Assembly (NCBI GenBank): GCA_950295325.1
Contig: OX485804.1
Location: 51,076,429 to 51,140,428, forward strand
Length of the DNA stretch: 64,000 nt
Reading direction: 5' to 3'
DNA from: Polytrichum commune
Lineage: Eukaryota > Streptophyta > Polytrichopsida > Polytrichales > Polytrichaceae
In this document: positions 34,944 through 45,708 of the stretch, piece after piece
Layout: each line of letters starts with the position of its first letter
How positions within the stretch are numbered: the stretch's first letter is position 1
Notes under the pieces: model-generated
Databases searched by the model: none
What the model saw: only the letters and a program-made list of their open reading frames with translations
Told to the model about the DNA's origin: nothing
Program-made: the position numbers and the translations under genes

Positions 34944-37900
34944 TTACACATCTCCATCTTCCGCTTCATATCCATTCTCGGCGTCATTTTCTGCCGCTGC
35001 AATACGTGCCAAGTTGTCTTTGGCAAAATCTATATGTTTTTGGGGGATGGTCATTGTTTCTGTTTTGGACCTTTTGCGCGGCTTCCAAGCACAAAGTATA
35101 GTATCCGTGTTTATCCAAACCGGTGTGTACGTTGAGTCCACTGTCCACTTAAAATTCTTTTTGGTGTCCCAACCTAAATAAGTGCGTAGCACGTTCTGGT
35201 TTTTAGTACTTGGACGACAATATTCCACCTCAATCTGACGAAAGTTGGGGCTAGTTCGAACAAAATTGGGTGAAGACAATGCTTTCACTAACCAAATTGG
35301 CTTGGGATGTTCCTCATCCCCTGCTCGTACAAGGACCAAATAACCTTCATAGCAATCAACACATACACGAAACGACGGTGCCGGTCGATTGCGGGCAGGG
35401 CCAACGTAATGCTCGTCCATTGCGAACTCTTCACGAACGTCTCCATTGCTAAAAACCATGGTGTCGGACTCGACAAACGTCAAACGACTTTGTGGCCAAA
35501 ATCCTTGTGTTAAAGTTGTACGGGTGTCACCACCAAGTGTCATTAGGGCGGAACGAATGCGATCCCAATACGTAATCAAAGGTTCATGAGTATCTCTAAC
35601 ACGTCTAGTAATGTCCTCCTCACACAACTCTTTCCAATATTCAATGAATCCGGATATGCCTTTGATGATTTCCGGCCCATTCCTCATGGGGTCGGGTTTG
35701 CAAGGCTTTGGATCCCCATCCGGGAGCAAACATTTGCCATCATTGTCTTAACGCCATACAAGTATACCATCATCTGGGCCCCAATTAGGAGATGTGCACA
35801 AAAGCTTGAATTGCATGGCTGGGAGACCATCATCCCTTATATAGAATCGGAATTGTTGTGCTTTGGTATGCCCCACCAAACGGTCCCCTCCCTTCAACAT
35901 GTATGACTTGATGAAGGCCTTGAAATCTGGTACTTCCTCAATCATGTGCGGAATTACTGGAATATGGTCCAAATCCATATACGATTTCATAAGAAGAGGT
36001 ATGGTTGGAAAATCTTCTTCATGCAACTTCATGCTCCACCGTCCGAATGATGCATCAATGTCGTCGTGTGTATGTCCCACTATCAAAAACGATACAAACA
36101 CCTCCTTGAAGATTCCTTTCGCCACGAGCAATGACCAATAACAAAATACATATCGACATTTGTTGTCTTTCGCGCAATTATCAAGTTGAACGTGAAGAGT
36201 TGGAGGCAATGGTTTTGCACAAATAGGTTCTCCAGGTGGTTCTGGCAATGACGACATACAAACCTCCTTCCCCGCAAGCACTGCTTCGTAAAGGGGTGTC
36301 GTTCCACAACCATCAAAAAGTGCACGTGATGAATGTAACGGCGGCTTTTCCAGATCGCGCAAGAGTTTTGCAAATGAACCCACTGTGTGGTTAGCATCGC
36401 CAGGGTAAAAATCCAACCCATAATGGGCATACTTTACGTCTCCATGGCCGTGGGCAATCATCCCTGCGGAAAAAAACAAACGATGCTTGAACAACAACAA
36501 TAACAACGACAACTCCAAACGGAGGTATGAAATTGGACATTTGGCAAACACACCCAGTAAAATTTGAGAGAATTTGAATACAGATTATTTGTGATTCAAT
36601 ACAAACCTGTGACAGATACGGGCAACTTGAAGAGACCATCCGTGGCCTTTATTTTGCGTGCATAACAAGGGCATGCGGTCTTGGCGTGGTCCATTTTATC
36701 ATGGATGATTGTTAGAACCTCTGTAGGCCTCATTATGGATAGAGCACGGTTCTTGTAGTAATCTTGACGGTGAGCCTCTTGGTTGTTGACATGTTCAATA
36801 TATTTTGCTTGGTGTCTAGTGTGGGATTCGGTGCCTATAGGGTGGGCGTCTCGAAGACCTTTGTATTTTTCACACGTCGTACACCTAGCGAACTTGTCCC
36901 CAGGTCTCTTCAAAATGTATTCAGCAAACTGTTGGTTTTTAATCACACTCAACTTTGACAAAGAAATGGGCCCACATCCCGCTATGCGACCCACTTCATT
37001 GATGTCCGTTAATATGTTCTTCCATTTTGTACCCGTGGGCAACACCATTTGTACAACTTTCTCCCCTGACGACAATGTCCTCGTCTTGTGGGGCATTGCA
37101 TCGGCCAATGGGACTATGATGGTGGAGAGTGTCGCGGAGGCTTGGAGTGTAGCCTCCCTAGGTTTCTTTGTGCCCGAATTGCCATGAAATCGAGAGCAGC
37201 GACCCAACGATGAATACTTTTGAAACCTATAAAAGTCAGACTTTGATACGGCGTGGATAGTATACCACGCAGTACAACACACTTCCACATTCTCAAGTGT
37301 GACCACCTTATGCCCATGGGTGTCAATGTGGACATTTCTGTGGACCTCGAGTTTCTTTGCCGATCTCATACAGAAATCCGCAAGCCACATCTCTTGACGT
37401 AGGGACTTAATTTTCTCCCGCGGGAAAAATTGACAACATTTCCTCTCGCAACAGTCCTTGGCGGACACAAGACGGATAGATTCGTCTCCCAATATGCGAT
37501 CCCGTCGACGTTCTTTATCTCCACGAGGCACACGGTTAGAATCATATCTGCGTAGGCTTTTGAGAGGACGTATTTTGGCCAACAAAGCTAATTGCGTTTG
37601 CTTATGGCGCCGCTCATGGTCCAACAAGCTTACTCCGTCATGGAGAACCCGACAAAGAGGCCATCGACGCAAGGAAAATCTCCATGTCACCGGGACGTCA
37701 AGCGGAAGCAAAGAATTCAAGATGCATACACCCACATCATCGGGACCAAGGGGGTTGGCATCCACACAATCACGGGGATCGGAGTTTCTACATATGCCAT
37801 CTGCCACCGGGACACCAACATCGTTGAAAAGAACAACATCAAGGCCCACCTATTGCTCCCTACTGAAACCGGCACATAACGGAATGTCATCATTGTCATC

Positions 37901-38083
37901 CCCGGAACGTACAGATTGTTCGTGCGCTTCAAATGATTCGTGGGAGGATGCATCCACAAACCTACCCATGACATTTGCCATGCCATGACTACCCGCCGAT
38001 GCCGAAGATAGTTCACATTCACCATCGGAAGAGGAAGCTTTTGTGGACAACTCCAATGAACTATATCCAACGTGCATCGCCAT
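34944..38083 (-). CDS. DUF7869-type protein (possible RNase-H-fold transposase), two exons
   Basis: Exon 1 runs from the ATG at 38,083 to 36,607 and exon 2 from 36,463 to 34,944. The 143-bp intron has a GT donor and a pyrimidine-rich GCAG acceptor and keeps phase. About 1000 codons stay open apart from two in-frame stops. Signature motifs are a Cys pair ARCTTCEKYKG, HVQLDNCAKDNKCRYVF and FLIVGHTHDDIDASFGRW. The last two match the conserved core of DUF7869 proteins, which I believe to be an RNase-H-like, transposase-related fold (from memory, not searched). A conserved spliced frame with few breaks suggests recent activity or a recently lost gene. It is transcribed away from the palindrome array at 38.2-39.5 kb, which lies immediately upstream. 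No terminal inverted repeats were found, so the element borders are unknown. Confidence 0.65.
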
Positions 38084-38226
38084 CCAACCTAAACAAACCA
38101 CCAATAAATGACCAACACACCAACAACCGCAATGCATACAAAAGTGGATACGAGATATGCCTACATATATGGCTGAAAAATCACAACCAACACTCGACAC
38201 ACCGTTGAGGGACCTCACATATGAAG

Positions 38227-39534
38227 ACGAACGTGCGTTCGACAACATCCCCATGACATACAAATCATACACGGGACTCAGACGTCCCTGCACAACGAAA
38301 CCCCATTCCGATATATATTATCCATGAAGGGCTTTGGGTGGAGTCGCAAATAAAACATTGGAAGGGTTTTCCACCACCAAGGGACAACACAAGCACATAT
38401 ATTCACGAACGCGAGGACGAAAACATCAACCCAATATACAATAAAATCTAAATGGGACATATTATAAGAGCACCAAAAATATACTTGCCACTATATTCAC
38501 ATGCAGTAAACATCATATTTGAGGGGCGTGTATTTGATGGGCGAGAGTTTACGAACGATCGTTCGTTAGCTACAGCCGAAATGGAGGGCTTATGTACACG
38601 AACGATCGTTCGTAAGTTCCAGCCGAAACATAGGGGCGGATGCATACGACCGATCATATGTATGTTACAGCCGTGACAGTGTTAGGCAAAAATGATTGGA
38701 CACGTCCGAATAGAGATATCTATAGCCACGTTACAGGGATACATGAAATTCAATATCCAGTGGAAAATGACAATCGACATCTATCACTAAAATCGTGATT
38801 GAACAGATACGAACGAGCGTTTGTATCTATCATTAACACGGTGTAGTCCTCTACACATGCTTGCGTCAACAGGTCTGTTGGTGGATGCGTGGACGGTGGA
38901 CAGGTGGTATTTACGAACGTGCGTTCGTAAAATTGAAAAACATAATTCTCCGTGGACATAAATGGTAGTGCCAAATACGAACGAGCGTTCGTATCTATCC
39001 TAAACATGATGTAGTCCTCCACACATGCTTGCGTTAACATGTCTGTTGGTGGATGTGTGGACGGTGGACAGGTGGTATTTACGAACGTGCGTTCGTAAAA
39101 TTGGAAAACATAATTCTCTGTGGACATAAATGGTAGTGAGAAATACGAACGAGCGTTCGTATTTAACTTCCATATTGTTAACGTGGCCAATGCACAGAAG
39201 TGTATAAATTAAGGAATGTTTATGGATTCTTGAAAAATAATCCCAGGTGATATTTACGAACGCACGTTCGTAAATATCCCATCATCAGATGTTCCGTTGG
39301 AGAAAACGGTTACACGAGAACTCATGCGTGTTTGGGTCTTGAAGGCAGATATACGAACGTACGTTCGTATATAATCGACACAATTTTCGTGCCTAGTTCT
39401 GTCTATAAGTAACTCAATGTCGAGTACGGTTGTGAACAACTTACGAACGCACGTTCATAAACAATTCACATCATCTCTATGTACCTCTTCTGCATGTGCT
39501 ACCAACTCACGTTTACGAACGTGCGTTCGTAAAC
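38227..39534. repeat. Palindrome cluster 1: 12 copies of ACGAACGNNCGTTCGT
   Basis: Dyad-symmetric sites lie at 38,227; 38,551; 38,598; 38,809; 38,911; 38,975; 39,079; 39,143; 39,251; 39,349; 39,441 and 39,511. The core is CGAACG-NN-CGTTCG; the central pair varies (TG, AT, AG, CA, TA). Flanks also pair: sites with TTTACG carry CGTAAA and sites with ATACG usually carry CGTAT, so arms can reach 12 bp (39,251-39,276). The cluster lies directly upstream of the DUF7869-type gene. A degenerate thirteenth site lies near 38,645. Confidence 0.95.
38807..39162 (+). repeat. 168-bp tandem repeat carrying palindromes
   Basis: Two full units with a partial third begin at 38,807, 38,975 and 39,143 (period exactly 168 bp). 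Each unit holds two palindromes, one with an ATACG/CGTAT flank and AG centre, one with a TTACG/CGTAA flank and TG centre. Units share CACACATGCTTGCGT and GGACGGTGGACAGGTGGTAT and differ at only a few positions, so the duplication is fairly recent. Confidence 0.9.
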
Positions 39535-39899
39535 GTCCGGTATTTGCGGCGGTATATACGGGTATGTGCAGTCTGTAGTGGACCTGGGAGGTGTAGGGTT
39601 GGCGCACAAGAAAATGGTTTGAGCGCGTTCCAGTCAGGTCTGTGGAGCACATACTTGGATGTGCCGCAGAAAAGAGCTCTTCTGTGGGGGGAAGAGCTTT
39701 AAGTACCTTTCTCCCGATGGTTCAAAATCCCTTGGATGCTATTTAAAAAGCGGATTCCCGCCGCCTACTTTGACCTAACAATATGCCATTCCATCCATGC
39801 GTAATATATAAATAGCATTATGTATGGAACATGTGTTGCGTGCACGCAACATATTGTAAATCTATAAATCCGTCGCACACCTTAGTTGTTACCAAGGTC

Positions 39900-40010
39900 G
39901 CACGAAAATATGTCTATATGTCTATATGTCTATATTTATGTGTATATATATATGTATAATTTATATTTTACTATTTTATATATGGGTTATTATATTATAT
40001 ATATATGGGT
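39900..40010. repeat. AT-rich microsatellite
   Basis: TATATGTC repeats grade into TA repeats. The following 40.0-41.75 kb is AT-rich with no recognisable gene. Confidence 0.8.
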
Positions 40011-40825
40011 TGATGGGTTAACATTGAGTATTAAATTATTTACGACTAAGGTGTGAAGTCCAAGTGAATTGATGAAGGTCTAAGTGATATATATATTCAC
40101 ACACACAATGAAGTAAGAGTGGCTAAGAACATATTGTGGAATCCCCTAAAATTGTAGGTATCATATGATTCACATAAAAAAAATGCTTGTAATATGGTCA
40201 CCAAGTGCATGAATACCAATAAAAAGTCGCTTAATCCATAGTGGCTTGTGCTAGGTAGATTGAGGACATTTGGAACTGGAGGCTCACCAAACATCGCCCC
40301 ATATTAATATGACTCATTGTTGCAATTCATCATTGGTGAAAATTAAAGTTTAATGCACTAGTATTCGATCGTTAGTTCAAGTTGACACCTAATTAAATGA
40401 CTTGACATCCTATTGGAAATTCACTTTTGGTCCACCATGGTGTGGAAATGGATAACTAATTTGGAATGGTGCATACAATAATATGCACTTACAATTATAT
40501 ATTTGTATTATTTGCAACAAGAAGTATGTGCATGACCATAGCTTAAACCATTCATGTTATAATAAGACTAAGTGTGTATTTTGTGATCAAATTGCACTCA
40601 AAACTATTAAGGTGAAAGGGCTAGCATTTCAAAATTCACTCTTCACCCCCTAAACCAATGTTTTATATCAAAATGACAATTATTGGCATGAGTCTAGATT
40701 ATTATAGTTGCTATGACCCAAATAAGGCAAGTTCCAATCGAACCAACATTCGTAGACCATTTTGACATGATGCGCATAGACCACAACATGGCCATATATA
40801 AGAAAGGTTGGTAAGATAAAAAGAT

Positions 40826-40860
40826 GTAGGGTTTAGGGTTTAGGGTTTGGGGTTAGGGTA
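40826..40860 (+). repeat. Short interstitial telomere-type repeat (TTTAGGG)
   Basis: About three consecutive TTTAGGG units plus degenerate ones, with another near 40,900. This is the plant-type telomere unit. The tract is too short to be a chromosome end and may be a double-strand-break repair trace or chance. Confidence 0.75.
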
Positions 40861-41784
40861 TAGAGTTTGTGAAAGTTGTCTATGTGGTTTGCGGGCTTAG
40901 GGTTTAGATCGTTACTTCAATGCATTATATACACAAATAATATCGACTCCTAAATAATCCATATCGCACTAACTTAATTTATGGGAAGCTCATACTATCA
41001 ATTATTGATACTACTAGCAAAATATGCGACCACATGGCTAAAATACACTACACTAAATATGATATTTAGTGTTTGATTGTATAATATAGTGTTGTTACAC
41101 TATCATGGTCAACACTAAATTTCAATTTTTTGATAATTATTGTTGGACATATTAAATGGGCCACCACATTTCCTACTACCATGTCCTTTATGCTTTTATC
41201 ATTGTTAATTGTTTTTTTCATATTAATTTCTTTACACAAAATTTGTGCATGCGACATCCACATATTACCATTATAGTTGAAATTAAGTGTTTGAGTTCAC
41301 AATGAATAGTAGTTACTTTCATAGGGTTACTGATATTTCGTGTACTATGCGTTTGTATTTAGAGTATCTAACACTAAATATCATATTAAGGGTGGTTCAA
41401 GCTAACACCTCATTAAATTAATGATATCGTATTGAAAATTGAATTTTCATCCACCTCTTGTGGAGAATCAGATAGCCCCTCTCCACAATTCAAATTGAGT
41501 CATTTATATATGTAATATGTATTTGAGGAACCATTGAAGAACTTTAAAGATGTCTCGTTCATGAAAACGACATTTGCATCTTGGGAGTGGATTCTTCATC
41601 GAAAACCTACTAAATGACATGAATTGTTAAATACAAATTATCTGAACATACTTTTCTAAAATATGTTTACAAGGAATCCATATGTCGAGGTACTAAGGGG
41701 ATACGGAAAGTTAAATTTATGTCCCTAAACTAAGCTCCTCCCATCTCCTATTTCATTTTTCCTGAACCCTCATCCCTCCATGTC

Positions 41785-41946
41785 CCCATGGTATCCCCTC
41801 ATCCCCATCCCCTCCCCCTCCCCCTCTCCCATCCCATCCTCATCCCATCCCCTCCCCTCCCCATCCCCTCCCCTCCCCATCCCATCCCATCCTCATCCCC
41901 TCCCCTCCCCATCCCCATCTCCATCGCCCTCCCCCATCCCAGCCCT
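41785..41946 (+). repeat. C-rich (CCCTCCCCAT)n microsatellite
   Basis: About 160 bp of irregular CCCCTCCC/CCCATCCC units, purely pyrimidine apart from scattered A. The G-rich complement could form G-quadruplexes. It lies upstream of the plus-strand gene series that begins at 43.5 kb. Confidence 0.9.
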
Positions 41947-42139
41947 AGCCAGTGGCCATTAGCCACGTGGCTGCCGCTTGGAAACCCTAGCGGCGCCGAC
42001 TACCTCCCCGCGCCCCTCTCTCTCCTCCTCATTTGTCATTTGGAGCAGAGGGGGAGAGGAGCTCTTAGGTGCGGCGAAGCCCTTGCCAATTTTAGAGCCT
42101 CATTGTGAATGTTGTTTTGTTGTGTTGTCAGAACCTTGA

Positions 42140-42380
42140 GAATAGGAAAGCTTGAGAGTAGGAAAGGTTGAGAGGTTGAGAGTTATAGAAAGCTTGAGAG
42201 GTTTAGAGTTTTAGAAAGCTTGAGAGCTTGAGTTTTAGAAAGATTGAGAAGTGGAGAGTTTTAAAAAGGTTGAGAGCTTGAGAGTTTCAGAAAGCTTGAG
42301 AGCTTGAGAGTTTTGGAAAGCTTGAGAGCTTGAGAGTAGGAAAGCTTGAGAGCTTGAGAGTTTCAGAAAGCTTGAGATTT
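42140..42380 (+). repeat. Minisatellite of GAAAGCTTGAGAG units
   Basis: Irregular tandem units built from AGAAAGCTTGAGAG, with GAGCTTGAGAGTTT between them, run for about 240 bp. The array ends shortly before a probable splice donor (CAAT|GTGAGT at 42,574/42,575), so it may be part of the 5' leader of the gene starting at 43,499. Confidence 0.85.
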
Positions 42381-42574
42381 CTGAAGGTTGTGAGTTGTGT
42401 ACATCAGGGTTTGTGTAGGATTTGCATAAAAGTTGTGAAGGCTTGAGAGTGTGACAAAGTGAAATTGCAATTGAAAGCGAATTCAGCGCTTTTGAAAGAC
42501 AATTTGGTGTGCATTTGTGAGGATTTCTGGATTTCTCAGTAGGAGGCAGGAGGTTTTCTGTGCAACAATTCAAT

Positions 42575-43498
42575 GTGAGTACAGGTTTCCTTTACAAATC
42601 AGTCCTTCACAATCTGAAATTGTTGTTTGATGAATTCCTTGTGATTTGTTTTCTGCATTATGAGGTATGGCATGTTTTGTATGAAATAACACTTTCCTCT
42701 TCATTCTGAACTATCAATCACTGACTCGCAATTTTGTTCTGATTCCATTTTTCACTTGTGTTTCATCAATCTGATCACGAGTTGCAGGATCATGAACAAT
42801 GCCAGATCGCAACATTCATAACAACGTATATACATATATGTATACGTACGTATATATGTATATAAATAAATATACCATTTCCTAATCCCAGATGACCACA
42901 TTTACGAACGTTCGTTCGTAAATGTGGCGTGAATACATGCCTTACCCCACAAACATATACGAACGTGCGTTCGTAAATACGCACCTCACCCTCCATTTTT
43001 ACGAACGCACGTTCGTATATTCGTCTATACCCTGTACATCAAAAAATCCTCAAATCCAAATGAAACATACAAAAATACGAACGAACGTTCGTAATCACAA
43101 ACTATAATAATATCCCAAACCCTTCATGATAATTGTCTGCATTCTCAAGTAGCATAATTTACGAACGCACGTTCGTAAATAAGAACTAAAGTATTAATTC
43201 ACCTATTTAGAAGATGCTCATGGAAATTCGAACAACCCTCGTGGAAATTAGATAACACTGGACAACTCGTGGACTTGTTTACAAACAATACGAACACACG
43301 TTCGTAAACTTGTGTCAAATACACCTTAGCAACCACATTCTTTACGAACGATCGTTCGTAAATGAAATCAGCGAAGACACCATTACAACTCCTCACGGGT
43401 ATCCATAGCCAGAGTTCATTGATTAGTGTATATGATTTGCTTGTCAATTACGAACGCTCGTTCGTAAACACAATACTAAATGTTTATGTGCTCTGCAG
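42575..43498 (+). other. Probable 5'UTR intron carrying palindrome cluster 2
   Basis: A GTGAGT donor at 42,575 and a CTCTGCAG acceptor ending at 43,498, immediately before the ATG at 43,499, suggest a leader intron. Eight palindromes lie inside it at 42,896; 42,958; 43,000; 43,076; 43,157; 43,289; 43,341 and 43,448. The one at 42,896-42,927 has perfect 15-bp arms around a TT centre. A TA-rich microsatellite lies at 42,821-42,877. The intron is inferred from splice signals only. Confidence 0.6.
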
Positions 43499-44167
43499 AT
43501 GGCTAGACCAAGCAGGAGCGCCATTGAGATGTTCGCAGTGCAGATAGATCAGCTACCAGAGTCAGTGTCCGACCCCAACGGAAACGATAATTATGTCCCG
43601 AAGGAGGACTTCATTGGGGAATGGACGGCACTGCCAGAGAAGACATCAGACGGTATTTTCTGTCTTCGCTTCACCTACGAGCTGGAAACGATGCCGGACC
43701 AGCCAGAGCAATGGGTGCAGATGAAGACTTGGGAAGTAGAATCAATTGAGGCACAAGGAGATTATGTGATTTTAGACATGAAAAATAAGAAGGATCACAT
43801 TAACCTCCTGTTAGAGTATAGGAGACATAGTTTCTCCTACACATACGCAGAAAATAACGTAGTCGTTGATGCCAAACACTTCCTCAAGGACTTGTTCACG
43901 AAGTACGCCCTGAGCTCGTACTGGACAACAAGGAAGTTGGCCGCGCTTTCCTTGAATATCTCCAAGTACAATAGCGCGGTCGCCGAAGCCAACAAGAAGA
44001 AGAAGAGCCCACGAAAACCATCCGCATTCGGGGCAGGAGGATCGAGAAGTGCACCCAGGCCGGTGCCTTCCGCGAGCAGGGTGACGGGAGGGTCCCAGCC
44101 GACATTCCACGCCATCGAAGAGGTCCCGGGACGAAATGGAGAGGTCTGGGGTAACAAAGGGCGCTGA
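43499..44167 (+). CDS. N-terminal segment of a large unknown protein (gene A)
   Basis: The ATG at 43,499 directly follows a probable leader-intron acceptor. The frame encodes about 210-220 residues: an acidic globular-looking part (FIGEWTALPEKTSDGIFCL and EQWVQMKTWEVESIEAQGD), then a lysine-rich, proline/glycine-rich tail (EANKKKKSPRKPSAFGAGG). GC content is much higher than in the surrounding DNA. The frame gives way to the next segment by an overlap at its end. A very short intron or a frame break could explain this, and I cannot decide which. The family is not recognised. Confidence 0.55.
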   Translation: MARPSRSAIEMFAVQIDQLPESVSDPNGNDNYVPKEDFIGEWTALPEKTSDGIFCLRFTYELETMPDQPEQWVQMKTWEVESIEAQGDYVILDMKNKKDHINLLLEYRRHSFSYTYAENNVVVDAKHFLKDLFTKYALSSYWTTRKLAALSLNISKYNSAVAEANKKKKSPRKPSAFGAGGSRSAPRPVPSASRVTGGSQPTFHAIEEVPGRNGEVWGNKGR

Positions 44168-44792
44168 GGTGAGCTCTCCTCCCCTGATGCCAACCCCTTT
44201 AAAGAAGGGTGAGAATCTAGATGCAGTGAAGGCAACAAAGATCCTACGAGATTTCAATAATTACTCAAAGGATTGCTGGCCCATGGGGCGCCACTTCACG
44301 TTCAACATGGACTGCTTCAAGTGCAAAAAGTCCCCCAACAAGTGGGTGGTAAGGTCTCGCGAGAGCGGTGGGGTGAAGTGGCAGATCAACAACCTCATGA
44401 ACAACGCCAAGTGGGATAGGCAGACCGTCTGCCTCATGCCCAAGGGGCTGACATCCCGACCGACAGAGATGGATTGGCCGCGAATCCAGAATAGAGAATT
44501 CTGGATTATAGATGGTCAGCATAGCTTGGAGGCGTCGCAACAGATCCTCAAGGACGACAATTTCCAGCACGAGCTGAAGGCTGACCTGCGGTACTGGAAG
44601 GCGTTCTTGGTCTGGTCAGACGATTGGGACAAGCTGCGCAAGATTTCAACCTTCCTGAACTCGGGGAACAAAATCAAGGCGTTCGAGGCTTCGTGGGCGG
44701 CTAACATAGTGGCTGCGAGAGACGTCTGGGTGGCACACGGATGCCCACCAAAGGAGAGGGAGAACGCCAAGAACCAGTGTCCTCAATGGAAG
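44136..44792 (+). CDS. DGQHS-motif (ParB/DGQHR-like) segment of gene A
   Basis: The frame contains FNMDCFKCKKSPNKWVVRS, then a segment ending in REFWIIDGQHSLEASQQIL. The pattern 'hhhDGQHRhxA' is the hallmark of ParB-like nuclease/DGQHR domains, where it forms the catalytic or nucleotide-binding loop; here R is replaced by S. FLVWSDDWDKLRKISTFLN and AFEASWAANIVAARD follow, consistent with the usual 'NS.....F' helical part. It ends at a good donor (TGGAAG|GTGAGT). In prokaryotes and phages such domains take part in DNA partitioning or modification. In a plant locus this would be unusual and suggests a mobile element or an acquired gene. Confidence 0.5.
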
Positions 44793-44908
44793 GTGAGTTT
44801 ACGAACGAACGTTCGTAAAGTGTTGGACTCACGAAAACATCAATTACTGACGTGCTTTACGAACGTACGTTCGTATTATGTGCAATACTGACATCTTGTT
44901 TTGTGCAG
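44793..44908 (+). other. Intron of gene A with two palindromes
   Basis: Donor GTGAGT and acceptor TTTTGTGCAG bound a 116-bp intron in phase 0. Palindromes at 44,798-44,819 and 44,858-44,875 occupy about a third of it, the first starting only 5 nt from the exon edge. Confidence 0.75.
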
Positions 44909-45708
44909 GCATTTTGCGACGCGATGGTAGACAAGTTTTCTTCCATCGATATGAAGTCCACCACTACAAAGTCTGTGTTTGAGCTGAAGGGTGAGCTCAG
45001 ACTGATCTGTTGCAACAGGGACACATGGGATTTGTGGACCCAGTTTTTTGATGCATACAGCTCGGGCGATTTGGTCAACCCCGACACGGAGGAGAAGTAC
45101 AGCACGGAAAAAACCGGTGAAGCGCCCCCACTATTGAGGGAGTTCTTTAGACACCTCCAGGGATTGACGGAGTCAGAGTTGAAGAGGTGTGCGATTCATG
45201 TTCTTGGGAACACCGTGGGAAAAACCCTTCTCTATCCCAAGATCTTTTTGAAGAGGCCAAAGCACAAGCCCGGCACGTACTCTATCAAAGAGTGGTATGA
45301 CCACCGGAAGTTGAAGACTGTAACCATGAGAGAGTTGAGCGTACTCGTACCAGAGTACAGAATCTTTGAAGTCGACGGCGACATCAACTGGCCGCAATGG
45401 CAATGTTAAAGGTCGACTACAACATCAACGGAGCCTCCATGTGCAGTCTGGTCAAGGAGCACACCTCGGTTTTGAAGTTGAAGGGGAACAAAAGGACTAA
45501 GAAAACCGACACGGATCCCCATGAGGTTATGCTGTACTTAAAATTTTTGGAGAGGAAGAGGAACGCCACATTCGAAGGAGTGGCAAGGTTTTGCGTGATC
45601 ACCTCCGGCGTGGAGAGGGTCACATTTTCCAAGTGGGACGGCACCATCAGCAGGGCCGAGGTGAGGGAGGATCGACGGGGTTGCCCTTTTGCCCTCATCG
45701 ATTTCAGG
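44909..45708 (+). CDS. Middle segment of gene A, interrupted by a hAT-type insertion
   Basis: From the acceptor at 44,909 the frame reads AFCDAMVDKFSSIDMKS, then an amphipathic region (ELKGELRLICCNRDTWDLW), LLREFFRHLQGLTESELKR and YSIKEWYDHRKLKTVTMREL. It continues after a frame change with VKEHTSVLKLKGNKRTKKTD and EVMLYLKFLERKRNATFEG. The coding sequence is cut at ALIDFR by a transposon inserted at 45,709. The segment is GC-rich with long balanced open frames, so it was under protein-level selection until recently. I recognise no domain. Confidence 0.5.

Noticed and set aside
38227-39534. CRISPR-like array
   Set aside because: The sites are perfect palindromes with irregular spacing, partly in tandem 168-bp units, and the context is a plant nuclear genome with introns; no cas gene is present.
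40826-40860. Chromosome end
   Set aside because: Only about three TTTAGGG units, with unique sequence on both sides.
41785-42108. Proline-rich protein
   Set aside because: It is the translation of a C-rich microsatellite.
42235-42573. Minus-strand serine/leucine-rich repeat protein
   Set aside because: It is the translation of the AAGCTTGAGAG minisatellite and lies antisense to a probable leader exon.
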